Shown in pieces: positions 1 through 13,800 of a stretch of 64,000 bases of DNA. The notes beneath the pieces are model-generated. The model worked only from the letters and a program-made list of their open reading frames with translations. It was not told where the DNA came from and searched no databases. Location: assembly GCA_013365365.1 (NCBI GenBank), contig JABVXU010000252.1:1-64000 (forward strand), given 5' to 3'. Positions within the stretch are counted from its first letter, which is position 1. Every line of letters starts with the position of its first letter. The translations under genes were made by a program, and so were the position numbers. Origin of the DNA: Cruorifilaria tuberocauda (lineage: Eukaryota > Nematoda > Chromadorea > Rhabditida > Onchocercidae).

Positions 1-245
1 TTACTATTAATTTTTTTCTCATTATTATTAATTATTACTATTTTATTATTTCATTAATCAAGTTTTTGATGGTTAATATAACTATATGGCCTACCTTTTG
101 TATTCATTAGTTTGCCATGTCTATTTGAGAAAAATTTTTTTACACCAATCTAATAGAATATAGTAATATTAATAAAATTTCTGAGAGAAAATTTCATCAT
201 TGAACAGTCTTGCTATTACTTTAGCATACATAAACTATCTTACAG

Positions 246-3200
246 ACAAGAACAGAAATCAATACCACTACCCGAAAGTACAAATTTGGAGCATCTGTGC
301 AAATTAAATATTCGCGAGCAGCCACGTCTGATCCGAAAAACTGGAATAATTTGCACCATTGGTTAGTACGGCTTATTATTTGACAGTCAAATTGTTATAT
401 ATGAAAGGAAATGAAATGTTTAAACTCTTAAATAATTTCAGGACCAGCATGTCGAAGTGTGGAAAAATTGCAAGAAATGATTATCAACGGAATGAATATT
501 GCTCGCATGAATTTCAGTCATGGATCGTATGAAGTGAGGAGTATTTGGTGTTATTGCAAATGCTGGGGGATTTTTAATTTTAATGTAGATGGATCTTCGA
601 ATTCAAATTAATAAAAGTAATGAATGGAACATCTCTCTTATTGAACTCCTTTACTTTCAGTATCATGCGGAAACAATAGCGAATGTTCGCGCAGCAGCAC
701 ATAGCTTCAGTGAGCCGCGATTGGTAGCAATCGCTCTCGATACAAAAGGTCCAGAAATACGTACCGGTCTTCTGGAAGGGGTTCGTTACCTTTTTTAATT
801 TTTTGAACTATTTTTTATAATAAGGATAATTATTTATGTATGAAATTAAAGAAACGGAAAATTTACAAGTTTCTATTATTCAGGGTGCTAGTGCAGAAGT
901 GGAATTGGTGAAAGGGAGCCAAATCCGACTAACGACTGATCCATCCATGGAAAACTTGGGAACAGCGCAGAAGATTTTCGTTGATTACAAGAACATTACT
1001 AAAGTTATTAGTGTTGGTTCGCGCATCTTTGTTGATGATGGTCTCATTTCATTAATCGTTAATTCCATCGGTAAATTATCATTTTCTGATCGAACGAAGT
1101 TCATGATTTATCGAATGATGTGATTAGTTTGGTTTAATATGACCTTTTACTATACCATGGTGTTATGAATGGAATAAATGCAAACTCGACTTCTTTTGAC
1201 TCTGTTTATCTGTTCAATTTACCACTTAATCATTTGTTATATGAGACAGCTGCATGTTTGATTTTATCAGTTCATTTCAACTATGCATTTCTTTTGAGAA
1301 TGTAAATTATGTTGCAAATTTACTTGAAAACTTATGAGATTTTTAGAAAATGACAGCATACTTTGTACCGTTGAAAATGGTGGTATGTTGGGAAGCAGAA
1401 AGGGTATTAATTTGCCCGGTACACTGGTTGATTTGCCAGCTGTGTCTGAGAAGGATATTAAGGATTTGCAGTTTGGTGTCGAGCAGGTATTCATCTTAAA
1501 TTGCTAAATTGAAAATTAAAAAATAAAAATAAAGGAAGTTTACTCACATATATAGCTTATGAAATAGAATTAGTTCTTGCAATAACCACGTTGACGATGA
1601 AGGGGCGTTAGCATTATACAAGTCTGACTTTTATCATTTTATACTATATAGATAATTTTAAAGAAAAATTGTTGGCTTACTTTATTGACTAGGATTTAAT
1701 TAATGAAGTAATTTATTGTTAATGTTTCAGAAAGTAGATATCGTTTTTGCCTCATTCATTCGCAGTGGTAAAGGTATTAAGATGATAAGAAAAATACTCG
1801 GTGAGGAAGGAAATTATATTAAAGTCATAGCGAAGATTGAAAATCAGGAAGGTGTTGATAAGTAAGTGATTTATTATTCTTTAATTGTAATAAACGGTAT
1901 TTGAAATTGTGAAAAGGGGGATCTCAAAATTACAATCTTAATGTCGTAGTTTGGGAATATATAGCATCTGAAATTACTTCAAAAATTTATATTTTAGGAG
2001 ATGAAATATGAATTTTTCTAGAGCCGATGAAATTATTGAGGAAGCAGACGGTGTTATGGTTGCCCGCGGAGATTTGGGTATTGAAATTCCAGCAGAAAAG
2101 GTATTTTTGGCTCAGAAAATGTTGATTGCTAAATGTAACACTGCGGGGAAACCAGTCATCTGCGCCACTCAAATGCTTGAATCGATGATAAAGAAGCCAA
2201 GACCAACTCGTGCTGAAGGTTACTGATTTCGTATTATAATATTAAGCTTTGAGATTTTCTTGGTTTAATCATTAAAATATGCATTATTAGTTAGAATGCA
2301 CTGTTTTAAAAGTAAGTAAGAGAATGTGCTATTTGAGATAATTCCAGGTAGTGACGTTGCGAACGCAGTTTTGGACGGAGCTGATTGTGTGATGCTTAGT
2401 GGTGAAACTGCGAAAGGTGATTACCCGGTAGAAGCTCTTAAAATCATGCATCAGGTTAATGTTCTATAGTAAGCAATAACAAGTGAATCCCCGCTTTACC
2501 TATATGTGGGTTTGAGCTGTAAAAGGAGTCAAATAAGTTCTTATATCGGATTAAAATTTCTTATGCAGTAAATATTTGTTTTGTCGAGGATTCAACAATT
2601 TTGTTAAGTGAGATATCAATTGAGAAACAGGACAAGTGCATTACTTTTGATCATTTTATTTATAGATTTGCAAGGAGGCAGAAGCAGCACTATATCATAC
2701 ACGGTTTTTTGAGGAGCTTCTCTTTGCAACCCCAAAACCGACGGATATTGCGCATACTGTTGCTATTGCGGCAACTTCAGCTGCGGCATCTTGCCATGCC
2801 AGTGCAATGATTATGGTCACCACTACTGGACGGTCTGCTATTTATTTGTTTATAAGCATTAAAGTTTTGAGTAAAAATCTGAAGATGAGATCAATCTTTC
2901 TGATAATCTCAAATCTTTGGTTAAGTAAAATGTTTTGAATTTTGCTTGAAATTATAAATCTCGACTAAAAATTTGTATTAAGTAAAATTAAAATTTTGTT
3001 AATTAATTACAGTTAAAATTTTATTATTACATATGCTGTGTTGAAATATTAGGTACAAGTTCAAGCAAAGCTTAAATAGTTGATAGTTTAGTTGAGCATT
3101 TCTAACATAATTCTCTTCTAACTTTCCAGGTCTGCTGGCTTGGTGTCTCGTTATCGACCAATGATGCCTATCTTTGCAATATGTCGAGATGGACATGTTG

Positions 3201-3737
3201 CTCGACAGCTTCATCTTTGGCGTGGTATATTTCCGCTTCATTATGGAGGTAAATTATTAAGTCGTTTGCTGTTTTTCTCCAAATTGTTCGTATGTGTAAA
3301 TCAGACATCAAAGTGTAAACTAGGAATTTATGGAAAACTGTTTGGAATTTATTAAGCAAGTCGAGAAAGTGATTGGTCGAAAGATGTCGATGCTAGAATT
3401 AATTACGGTATTTCGGTTGGTAAGGACCGCGGTTTTATCAAGAAGAACGACTTGGTAGTTGTCATTACTGGCTGGAGACAAGGTTTCCTTATTGTTTATA
3501 CTCTTTATTGTAAGCTCGAAGACAGCTTTGCGGTATTTCTAATATTAAAATTCCTAAATTCATTTATGGTTGGATAACAAATCTATGTTTGTCGTTAAAA
3601 GAAAAGCGAACATTGACGAGATGAATAAAATTCCAAGTTTTGTATCAAATCAATAATAATTTCGTTGTTATTTTAAACAGAAGATTTTTCCAGGTGCGGG
3701 ACACACGAACACGTTGCGTATCATAAAAGTGCCATAA
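246..3737 (+). CDS. pyk: Pyruvate kinase, 5' end outside or unresolved
   Basis: Glycolytic enzyme that turns phosphoenolpyruvate and ADP into pyruvate and ATP in the cytosol. Twelve exons join in one frame: 246-361, 442-533, 661-780, 884-1070, 1347-1486, 1731-1861, 2022-2218, 2348-2454, 2666-2832, 3130-3248, 3357-3482, 3694-3737. They encode 514 residues. Visible family motifs are [36 protein letters not shown], the active-site signature [13 protein letters not shown] with the catalytic lysine, [26 protein letters not shown] and a C-terminal [15 protein letters not shown] that corresponds to the effector-binding loop of allosteric isoforms. The first exon opens behind an acceptor at 244-245, so the first 20-30 residues lie upstream; I saw no convincing start codon in bases 1-245. 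Two splice choices deserve care: the acceptor at 2021 (giving VDKADEI) and at 3356 (giving [11 protein letters not shown]), both chosen because only they keep the frame. No lesion seen. Confidence 0.96.
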
Positions 3738-6700
3738 ATGGTGATGGTGTAATCGTAATTCATTACCAGTTTAGTTTACTTATTCTTTTGAAGTTTCCAG
3801 TTCATTTCCACTATCGATTATCTCCTATCATCTCTATGTCGAATCTCTCGCTCTTTTCAATATATTATTTTTAAAACACTCATTCTTATTAGTTAAAACT
3901 TTGGAAACAGATTATGGACTACTAACTTGATGAATCTGCTTTTGCATAATATTCTAAAACAATAATATCTTTTTTTCTGAGCATAAAGAAAATATTCCTG
4001 CTCATACCCGATCGAACTCAGGTTTTAATTGAGTAATCTTTGGATCATTCCAATAAGATTTGATAAATTTTCACATTGATCCCAATGTAGTATCTTTTTC
4101 TACAACCTACAAATTTTATACTTGTGGAGAGGTTGTGCTCATTAGTTGTTTTTACTTGTTTACTGTTAGAACTGAGTTTTATTGTCATAGAACTCGAGAA
4201 AAAACATGATTGGAATTGCCGTTATCTTTTAGTATTTTATCTACAATATTCCATGCGAGAAATTTTTTTAAGCATCGATTCAACAGGTAGAAAATGTTGT
4301 ACTTCGACCAATAAAATTGCTTTCGCTAATTCTAGTTTCATATGAATCTTGAAACTCTTTTCTATGCTTTAGGAATATTTTTATATATGCTCAGCAGTAC
4401 TCACTCTTTTAATTATAAGTAATTAATTTTCTGGCTTAAACTCGCAAAAAACCAAGAAATTTTGTTATCACAGTTTTTTATTGATTCATTAATATAGTTA
4501 CAATATTTTCAATGAGTACCAAGTACTCCGCGCTGAAGATTAAATATGAGAAAGATTAATCTCTAAGACATTTCATTATCCGCTTTGCTTCTTTATTTTT
4601 CTTGCCTTTTCAGAATAGTAATTTTGTTTTCTGAGCTTTAAAATATTACTTTGGGCACATATTCTATGTTATTACACACAGATTTATATGATTCATTCTG
4701 TTTCTCACAGTGTTAGAATTCATATTTTCAAAGGATTTTTAATAATTTGGAACACCTTTATAATTTAGTTCGATTTAAGCTGTTATTTTCATTATTTTAC
4801 TCTATTCAGGATTAATTAGAAGGAAGTTTTTGCGTGCTTTTTTGTTATTTAAAAGAATATAAATTTTTTAGTCTGGATTATCAGTAGAGCTTCAATAAAA
4901 GGTTTATCGCCATCTCTACAGCACAAAATAAATATGTCTTCGTATATACAGCATCGAAAACAACATTTACGCAGTATTCCACACCACTGCATAGTGAATG
5001 GAATGCTTTAATAATTTCACCGCAAAATGAATGAGAATAAATTTTTAAAGAATTCATTCCTAGTCAGTTTTTTTCGGTATACTTCCGCGTTCTCAAATTT
5101 AAACATGAGATCGTTTAGATGTTATTGAATGGCATCAATATTAACTATGTTATTATGAGGTGGTCTCTCCCTCTTATGAAAAGTTGCTGTCAAAATCCGG
5201 TGTATTTAGCGGGACTTTACATGCTTATATTTGCAAGTTCTGTCACATCGGAATTTCAGCGAGGTCTCCAAATTCGAACATTTAGATATGCCGTAGATTA
5301 TTGTTGAATCCATTGAAAAGAAATTAAATTTAGGCCACACGAACACTTGAAAACAAATCTAGCGTATATCTGCATGATTATGAAACATTCAACGTATAAA
5401 TATCGGAAAACGGGAGTTGTATGTATGACTGCAAATGTACAGTAATTTCTTTAATCAGGAAATAAAAATTAAGTAAAATTGTTTAATATTTCAACCACCA
5501 CACTTGACATGTTTTTTTATGTCCTTCTTGTTTGTAATAAGATCCTATTATAAGCTGCAATTTTTTTTACATTGGATCAAATGCATAAATGATGGACATT
5601 ATGATCATGGTCGATTTAAGTGAGTATAATGCTTCGAATTTCAACCATCAATATTATGAGATCATAAAATTCTGAATTTAAGTTACCAACTAACCAAAAC
5701 TAATTCTATATATAATTCAGTGAACTGTGCTTTATTTGAAAGCTCAAAACCAATAAATAATAAAGCTAACTTGTTGACTAAGACATTAATGGCAATCAAG
5801 GTGTTGGGTAAAATAGAAAACTGAGATGTGTTTCACTAACTCTTCTTTCCCAATGAATTTAAAATATGGTAACTTATTTTAAATCTAACAACGTTCACAG
5901 TATCACAGCATAAAAACAAAAAATACACTTGAATAAGGAATATGAAATTCGAATCGACTTCATTGACGGGGCAAAATATGTAGCAATATGCAAATTTAAA
6001 AAATAAAAAAATTTGGATTGATAGCATCCGTATGAATTTTCACCTAACAGCAAAAATTCAGTAATAGTCAGTACACGACTAATTTTGTACACGCGTTCTA
6101 GTGAAAACTTGATGATGAAGTCACTTAATGACGTTATTTAATGATTGAATTGAGGAATCGTTTGATTGAGTTAGGAGAGGTGAGTTGGATGGCAGTTGTG
6201 AATTAGTTGAAAGCAATGGTAGGGATTTATTCGACGTGATTTCAACATAAAGCTTGATAAACGGATTGACAAGAAGGATGATGTTAAGAGACTGATGATT
6301 GTAATTAAAACAATGGTAAATTATCAGTCATAACAATGAGATAAAACGATGAAGTTACAATCAAATTTCTCCTGAGAGAACAAAGCATGAGTTTGCTTTA
6401 AGTAATATAATTTTGTCAACTACTTCCTGTATACATTTCGGTTTTTCCGACACGTGTAAGGCTCCATTTTACTTAATATTACTGTTGGTGCTGCAAACCG
6501 CTATAAAAAAAATTATTATTTTGGCTATTCTTATCGGGAAAGTAAAGAGAGTTGAGTTGATTTTATTTGTTAGTATGGAGTCTTCCAAGAACGTTTTATT
6601 CTTTACACAGAAGTTATAAAAAACCAAGGATGATCGATACAGATAGTTAACGTGGCATTCGATAAGCCTCATACACTTACTACACATTAATAAGAATATT

Positions 6701-8204
6701 GTAAACATTTTGAAAATAATTACAGATAAGTTAATAAAAATTAAAGATTGCTAAACATGAAAGGAGAAATGTATAAATGGTAAATCCTCCATTTTCTCTT
6801 AAAGATTATATGTTTGGAAATTTAAAGATATGGTGAAACTGGACAAGACAGGATAATCCGTTAGTTATTTCTCGCAGTTGATGATAAAATAAAAAAGATG
6901 AAGTGACAGAAAAAAGCAATCTGTTTTAACTGAGCATATCTACAAAAAGGTTCGCAACACATAATTTTATCATCTACGGATTTAACATTTTCTTTTACGT
7001 CATTTTGGTTTTTCCCGACAATGCTCGGTAAAGTCAAAACGGTAAAAGAATATTAACCGATTTTTTACAAATAGCTTTAGCTTCTTTCCAACTTTTACTA
7101 TCGCTAAAGAAACACAGAACTTGTTGACAATTAGACGGTTATTTTGTTCTATCTGCTTTGCAGAACCAAGAACCCAAAGTGGAGGCACTGTTGATTTGCG
7201 CACAACACATAACGTGCTAAACTCCCAATCTCCAAAATTATATTTTCAGGATACGGATACAAGAATAGGAATATTAAGAGATCCTTAATTTGGAGTTAAC
7301 TAGCATGATTCATTATTACAGATGTAAATGCAATATCGATATACGAGATACGCGAATGAATAACTTGTTAACTTGAAACGTAGTCAATTAAATTAGACAA
7401 AAAAACATAAAAAACCATATCATATTGATATGCATTTAATACTTATTCAAGATATCTTTACAAGGAAGAAACTCATTATTAATACAAGAAAGCAAAAAAC
7501 AACTGCCTATAAATCCAGACGATAATTAAAGCCTAAGAATAGCTTATCGTGAATATCTTCAATAATTCAACAGTGATCTTTGGCAAACTGCCAAATATCA
7601 AATGCAGAAAAATTAGACTATAGGTTTGCAGCAATACTATTGAAGCACTGATGAAGAGAAAATGAAATCAACAAATTGAAACTGCAACTGCTGTACTGTC
7701 ATTTAATGTCGGTTGCCATTTGACACCTTATAACGAAAAGCATCATTAGAAAATATGTTGTAAATTATTAAACTAAAATATTAAACAAAAAGCGAAAAAA
7801 GATAATGGATTGATAAAGGATGGTGTCGCTGAGAAAGCGAAGAAGGGAAGAATGATGAAAACCCTTGTTCTGGATTTAATATTGTAAGCTAAATCTATAT
7901 TTCTGGTATTCAAGTATTCAAGATTTGTTTCGATATCCTTTGTTCTTCAAATTAATACTGTAGGGTAAAATTGTACGCCTTTGATTGGTCATATCCTCCT
8001 TTCTCCAGAATAAAGAAAGTCCCAAGCTCACAAGCATTTTAAAGGTTCGGTTTCAAGGAGGGTGGCTGCTCAACGAAAGGGTAAAAGATTACCCTATCCT
8101 TTTGTCTGACTGAATATCGTCTTTAACACTCGTCTGGATATTGTAGAAATTTTTAGTGTGTTAATGTTGTGTTATTTTATACTATCAAGTCTGAAGTAAT
8201 AAAA

Positions 8205-8225
8205 GTTTAATTACCCAAGTTTGAG
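8205..8225 (+). other. Genomic copy of the nematode SL1 spliced-leader sequence
   Basis: These 21 bases equal the last 21 of the 22 bases of the canonical nematode SL1 leader, from the GTTTAATTACCC block to the final TTTGAG; the expected first G is an A. In an SL RNA gene the leader is followed by a splice donor beginning GT. Here it is followed by GCACACCC, with no donor and no SL RNA body, so this is not a normal SL RNA gene. A retroposed copy of a trans-spliced transcript, or part of a repeat, is more likely. Confidence 0.8.
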
Positions 8226-8292
8226 GCACACCCAAGTGTAGCGGTTATTGTATCTGCTTGACACAGGAGTTAGCAGTTTGGTTGCGTACGAA
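8226..8292 (+). pseudogene. tRNA-Val-like relic directly after SL1
   Basis: Bases 8236-8264 (GTGTAGCGGTTAT, then TCTGCTTGACAC) match the D-arm and anticodon-loop half of a eukaryotic tRNA-Val, with GAC in the anticodon position. The 3' strand of the anticodon stem and the T-arm do not pair, and the T-loop consensus is absent, so it cannot fold as a working tRNA. It begins ten bases behind the SL1 copy. It may be the A-box part of a tRNA-derived SINE or a decayed tRNA gene. Confidence 0.4.
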
Positions 8293-9457
8293 TAAAAGAA
8301 AAGAAACTCATTCAAACCAGAAAGAACACTCTAAATCTTGTCACGCTCACAGAAGATCGCCGACAGATGGTAAGTAAGTGATATATGAATACAAATTTAT
8401 TGCTGTTTAAATTAACAATAAAGCAAAACGATGAAAGACTAATAATAATTTTGCATCGAGAAAAGACGACTATAAAATAGTAATAAAATATGCAGAACGT
8501 ATTTACGAAGGTATGCTTACCGGTATGTTTACCGGTATAAGATGCCTAGTAGAATCATTCCTTTGTACTGCATTAAATAATTCGTCATCGCTGTCCTCAG
8601 AATCAATGTGATCCGGAACAAGCTGTTTAGCTGATAAAATATCATAACGCCGAATACGTATTTCGCTATTCCTAGTTCTACAATATATAAAAGATATAAG
8701 CGTCGGAAACGTATCTAATTTATTATTTATTCTACTATATTTACTCATTATTTACTCTATTCTCGTCAACCGAAAAATATATTTTATTGTAAGTTACAAT
8801 ACAATTACTTTAGGATTCTGATGGCGATCCAAACTCCAATAGTCATCACAAGAAGACATATCACCAATAATGATCTGCAATAAAACAACTGTTGACAATG
8901 TCATCTAACCAATCAAATTACCATCTGACTTTTTTTTGCAGTTTTGATTATTTCTATACTAAAAAGTAAAAACAGTGCGAACTGATCTATCCATTATCAT
9001 TATTAGTTACTATAAAGTAATTTTCATATGCAAGTAACTAATCATAAATACATCGTGTTGACTAGAATACTCCTAATCATCACATTTTTCCTACTACTGA
9101 TATAAATCAATTTATGATGCATAATGAACAGTTATATGATACCTATATATGGCGTTACTATCCATATCAAAAGCTCCCTGCTTGTGCAACACTTTCAAGA
9201 TTGTTGTATCCATAACGACATAAGTTATATTCGCACACATCTCATAAAGAAAGCATCGATCTAGCGTCGTATAACGTGATCACGTCACATCACGTGCGGC
9301 CAAACAATAGCCATTTCAACCTGTCACTTTATAACATGCAAGTTCGTTTCTCGGTGGTACCTTGATGCACTGAGAGTTGCGTAGTTTGGTCGTTGAAGTA
9401 ATTAGGGATATTTTAATAGGAGGTTGGTTATTACTAATTAATAGAATGTTTATAGGA

Positions 9458-10231
9458 ATGAGAGAGAAAGAGAAAGAGGAACAAAATGAAGTTGAGGAAC
9501 AGAATGATCGAGTAACTAAAGATACATCGAAAAGTAAGGATTGGGCTGCGGCTGATCTTGAAAAGGTTTGCTTTTATTTTGTATATTAATAGGAAATTGT
9601 TACATTACGAAGGCAATAATAATAATAATCATTATTATATAGGTCACTGATTTCAATGAAGATAGCGATATCGGTCGAGAAGTATCAAATGAGAAACTTG
9701 ACAGCTTGATTAGTGGACCTAGTGGACCACTAAGGGAAAGTGGGAAAGTTGTCAATGTGAGGAAAGAAGACGTTTTGCTTATCGTAAGTTATAATACTAA
9801 TTAATCGATCTTACCGCTTTTGCTAAAGACTAGAAAATGCTCTATTTAATTTATTGCTAGCATGAGCAATGGCTGTTAATAAGTATGCTTTAGTAGCTCT
9901 TTTTTTGAAAATTATACCGATAAAAAGTGAGAAATTTGCATTGTCTTGAGATACGCATCATAGCATGATGAATCTTATTTATATCGCTTTTTGTCGAATG
10001 CTTATACTATTTATAGTAGTTAAATTAAAGATACATTGCAGTAATGATAAAGATTGTCGCACTCTTTATAATTAGCTTTACGTTATGTTTCAATTAAAAA
10101 CTGCAATACGACAAGATCTGGAGGGTTTTTAGATGTATGAATTGGAATTGCCAAGAATTCGAGCTGAGAGAAAACTGATTGAGCATAATGGCGACATCAT
10201 AGCAGCAACAAAAGACCTTCTTGGCTTCTGA
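9458..10231 (+). CDS. hypk: HYPK-like protein (Huntingtin-interacting protein K family)
   Basis: Small ribosome-associated chaperone-like partner of the NatA N-terminal acetyltransferase. Three exons, 9458-9565, 9643-9783 and 10133-10231, give 115 residues, close to the family's usual length. The N-terminal part is acidic and lysine-rich. AAADLEKVTDFNED matches the conserved ADLE-(K/R)-VTDY element, the middle keeps the VxxEDVLLI helix of the UBA-like domain, and the last exon (ELELPRIRAERKLIEHNGDI) matches the conserved C-terminal helix where the human protein has ELEISRAAAERSLREHMGNV. The start is uncertain: in-frame ATGs also lie at 9377 and 9446. I chose 9458 because TTTATAG just before it looks like a trans-splice acceptor. 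Convergent with the kelch gene, 614 bases between stops. Confidence 0.83.
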
Positions 10232-10845
10232 AGCTGCTTCAACTCAACCAGCAACAATCTGTGACAAAATAAACTTATTATCTCATCTCCACTGAGACTG
10301 ATTAGGTACTACAACCAGATCTATTCCTCGAAAGCTTTGAAATGAATCTATATATGCTATTGCAATGACGCACTCTCACGGGGAAAAAACTTTTTGCTCT
10401 AAAACATTCGGATTATTTACTCAATACAACTGTAGAACTTGCGAAAACATCTTGTTTCAAGTTTGATGACGTTAACATCTTCTCAGGATTTACGTCTTCT
10501 CCCAAAAATTGCTGACAATATGAAGAAATTCATTCCAAGTGATAATTTTATACTTATTTGATCTACTTTGTGTTCAACTTTATATTTGGAAATGAATCTG
10601 CATATGAATCTTATAATACATTGCACTTTTTGAGCGGCGATTGTTAGTCTTTTGCGTGTATCTTCACTGAAATGAATTTAAAACTTTAATTTGTCATATA
10701 TACATATCACAACCTAAGATATGAGTAGATTATATGAACGAATCAGCAAAGAATCACATTTCTTAAACTTTTATGAATTACCGTACATGAATCAATTCTT
10801 CAACTGGCTCTGATTAGAGTCAATATATCTAAATATATCTAAAAT
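10232..10845. other. Convergent 3' intergenic region
   Basis: Holds the 3' ends of the HYPK-like gene (+) and the KLHL20-like gene (-). AT-rich; no coding signal or repeat recognised. Confidence 0.5.
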
Positions 10846-13800
10846 TTAAATCAAGGGAGGGTCATCGAAAGGGGGTAAATCAGGATCGGGATTGTACGGC
10901 ACATATTGGTCATGATCTAGTCGAACAACTCCAACGCCGCCACCAAGTCGTCGGTACGTCATACATCCGGACTGACGCCACTGGTTCATTTCTCGATCAT
11001 AAACTTCTACGGTCTTTAGGTACGTGGTACCATCGAAACCGCCCACCGCATACAACTGGTCGTTCACTACTGCCAAGCCCACCTAATTTTATATTGAGAA
11101 ATTGCTATTGAAATATTAGAAATGGATGAGTGTTTCTAAAATATAAGATCAATCGTAAGTAGTTTTACAAACGCCTACAACAGATCGGTCATCTTTCGAA
11201 AACATGACAGTGCTCTCTTCAGCTTGCTGCTAATTGTGGCAATATATTGTAGAAGAGGATAATAATTCAACTTATGAACTCATAAAACTAGCAAACAAGT
11301 TTTAAGCAAAATATCATTCACACGAAATGGCGCAGTAAGGGGAAGTTCGTCCTAAATCACTTACAGATTTTTTTTGAACTTCTTAAAAAATGCCAAGATG
11401 GTATTGAAAGTAACGAAGGCATTATTTAAAATGTACTTAAGAGGAATACCCCAGATCTGCGATTGTTCATGGCAACAACATTGACCCATTCATTTGTGTT
11501 TGGATTGTACTTCTCTGCTGATGATAGCTCACAAGCATTATCTCGACCACCCACGGCATACAAACATCCGTCATGTACAGCAGTTCCCAAATGTTTCCGT
11601 CTCGTATTCATTGATTTTACGACCATCCATTTGTTGATTCTCGAGTCATAACTGTAACGGTTTGATAATCACCAAATGACTTCGAACTTATTTCCGAAAT
11701 ACTGAAGTACTTTAGGAGACTTCTCTTGAAATTTAGTTGAAATGATCAGAAAAAAAGTCTAGCAAAAACAGCAGCATACCGTTCAACAGTATTCAGTGGA
11801 TTTTGTCCATCAGAACCACCCACAGCGTATAAACAACCATTTAAAACCGATACTGATACACCTAATCTGCGCGTACTCATTGGAGCAACTTCAGCCCATT
11901 CATTTCGATGCGCATCATATCTGTATTAAAATACTTCGAAAACGATACAGTCAAGTACTACTTCTGAAACGTTTACCTTCAACATGTTAAATAATATAGC
12001 GAAGCATTTAATCGTTTACTTCTCATTTCTTATCAAATTTATGAAAATAAACATGAACCTCTCCACGACATTCAAACAACAAACTCCATCTTGACCACCA
12101 ATTGCATAAAGCAAACCACCAAGAACTGCCACACCAACTGAAGTCCTGCAAGTAGATGTCGGTGCAATATCACTACTCCATTGATTTGTTGCTGGATCAT
12201 ATCTAAAATGTATGTATGATCATATATGCTGTCATATTTATAATCAAGACGTTTTGAAATTACTGATTTCCTATTGAAAGCATTAAAAGTAACTGTAAAA
12301 AGCACTAAAAAGAAGAGTGTCAAGAACATTTATTGTAGTTGCCCATATTCTCGATACCAAATAAAATCCAATTTTTCATTAATAATAACAATACAGAAGA
12401 AACAGAAATATTATATGATTGATTACCTTTCAACAGAATTGAGATAACTCTGTCCGTCATGTCCTCCCACAGCATACAGTAAATTATCAAGTACGGCTAC
12501 ACCAACACCACATCGTCGTTTGCTCATCGGAGCAACAGAACGCCATTCGCCCGTCCGACCATCCATCCGTTCCACCGAGGCAATAGCATCACCGCTACAC
12601 CAACCGCCTACGGCGTACAGAACTTCACCGTAGTGTAGTGGCTTTCTAGTCCTGAATGCTACCAATTAAGACCTATGGGAAAAACATGAAAAAAATTTAT
12701 TGCATTAAAAAAAAATAATCATGTTTCAGAAAATTCCAACGATACCTCGTTCTCGGTCCTTGCATGTTCGGTCTTTCTAGGGGCAAAAGAAGATAATTTT
12801 TTGCTTCGTCAACCAAATCTCGACATTGTGCATCAATTTTAATCAATGGATCTTCACTTACCACACTGACCAGAAACTTAGCAGGACAAAGAGGCAATCG
12901 GACATGCTCAAGAATCTAAAAGAAACTCCAAAAAGTTTTTTTATACTCGTGTTTGGATCTAACAGTAAAGAAATACAAGAAATAAAAAATAACAACACCT
13001 TCGATAAGAACTGACGTCGATTGGGAAGATCATGACGGATCCATGACATCGCAGCTCGGAAAACAACTTCTTCAGACCGAACGTTTAGTTCCTCGCTCGA
13101 TATGATATCGATTAACTGATTTGTAGGCAATGATATAAATTCTTCACTTTTCGCAACATCCTGTAATTCTTTCTTTGATGGAACTAAAAATTAAGAATTG
13201 CTACGAGTTTGAGATGCTGATTTAATGTTAAAGACCTATGTCCTAATATTAAACAGAAACCACTTCCTTAAAGGGAAAACCTGGAAGTTGTGGTGGGTAA
13301 ATTTGTCGGCAATCCTCATCAAATCTCGACAAGCGTGAGTGTCGGCGAACGCCCGTATACCTAAACAATTTGTTGGATCCAACTGCTTTTTCAGAAACTC
13401 ACAAGAAATCTCCTGCAAATATTCTGCATCAACTTTAGACTGTCTAATTTAGTTACCAGACAAATGAGTTAAGTTAAAATGACAGAAATATAAAACCTGC
13501 ACTTCGTTCAGCTGCAACAAGCACGCAGCTGGTAAAATCGACTGAACATTGAAATCAGCAATTGTTATTTCACCCGTGTAGCAAAAATTAATAAGCGCTT
13601 GTAACGTGCAAGGTTCGATATCTACCATTTGAATTTCTTCTACAAATTGAATATTAAGTTTTAGTAGACAGAGGGGCATTTTTGCTCAGAAAAAGGAATT
13701 CTTGCTCATAAAAAAATAAAAAGAGATAAGATCTTTTCCAATAGCAAATGAAATAATAATAAAATATAAGTTTAAAGCAAAATTTGTTTAGGTTGTCTGT

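Larger units (their letters stand above)
3738..9457. other. 5.7 kb gene-poor stretch
   Basis: Between the pyruvate kinase stop and the HYPK-like gene I find no reading frame with recognisable similarity. The only items worth marking are the SL1 copy and tRNA-like segment (8205-8292), an exon-like end ACAGATG followed by GTAAGTAAG near 8366-8377, and a minus-strand open frame at 8503-8748 with an acidic serine-aspartate run (HIDSEDSDDELF) and possible donors at its end. That frame could be a first exon, but nothing downstream supports it. Confidence 0.5.

Noticed and set aside
7000..7203. Minus-strand frame of 67 codons as a second bacterial insertion
   Set aside because: Composition looks protein-like, but I could match it to no family; calling it Wolbachia would be a guess.
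8095..8110. Rho-independent-type hairpin GGGTAA...TTACCC
   Set aside because: Six-base stem at about 8080-8096 in eukaryotic DNA; expected by chance.
8205..8225. SL RNA gene
   Set aside because: The leader is not followed by the GT donor or the conserved SL RNA body, and no 5S rRNA sequence lies nearby.
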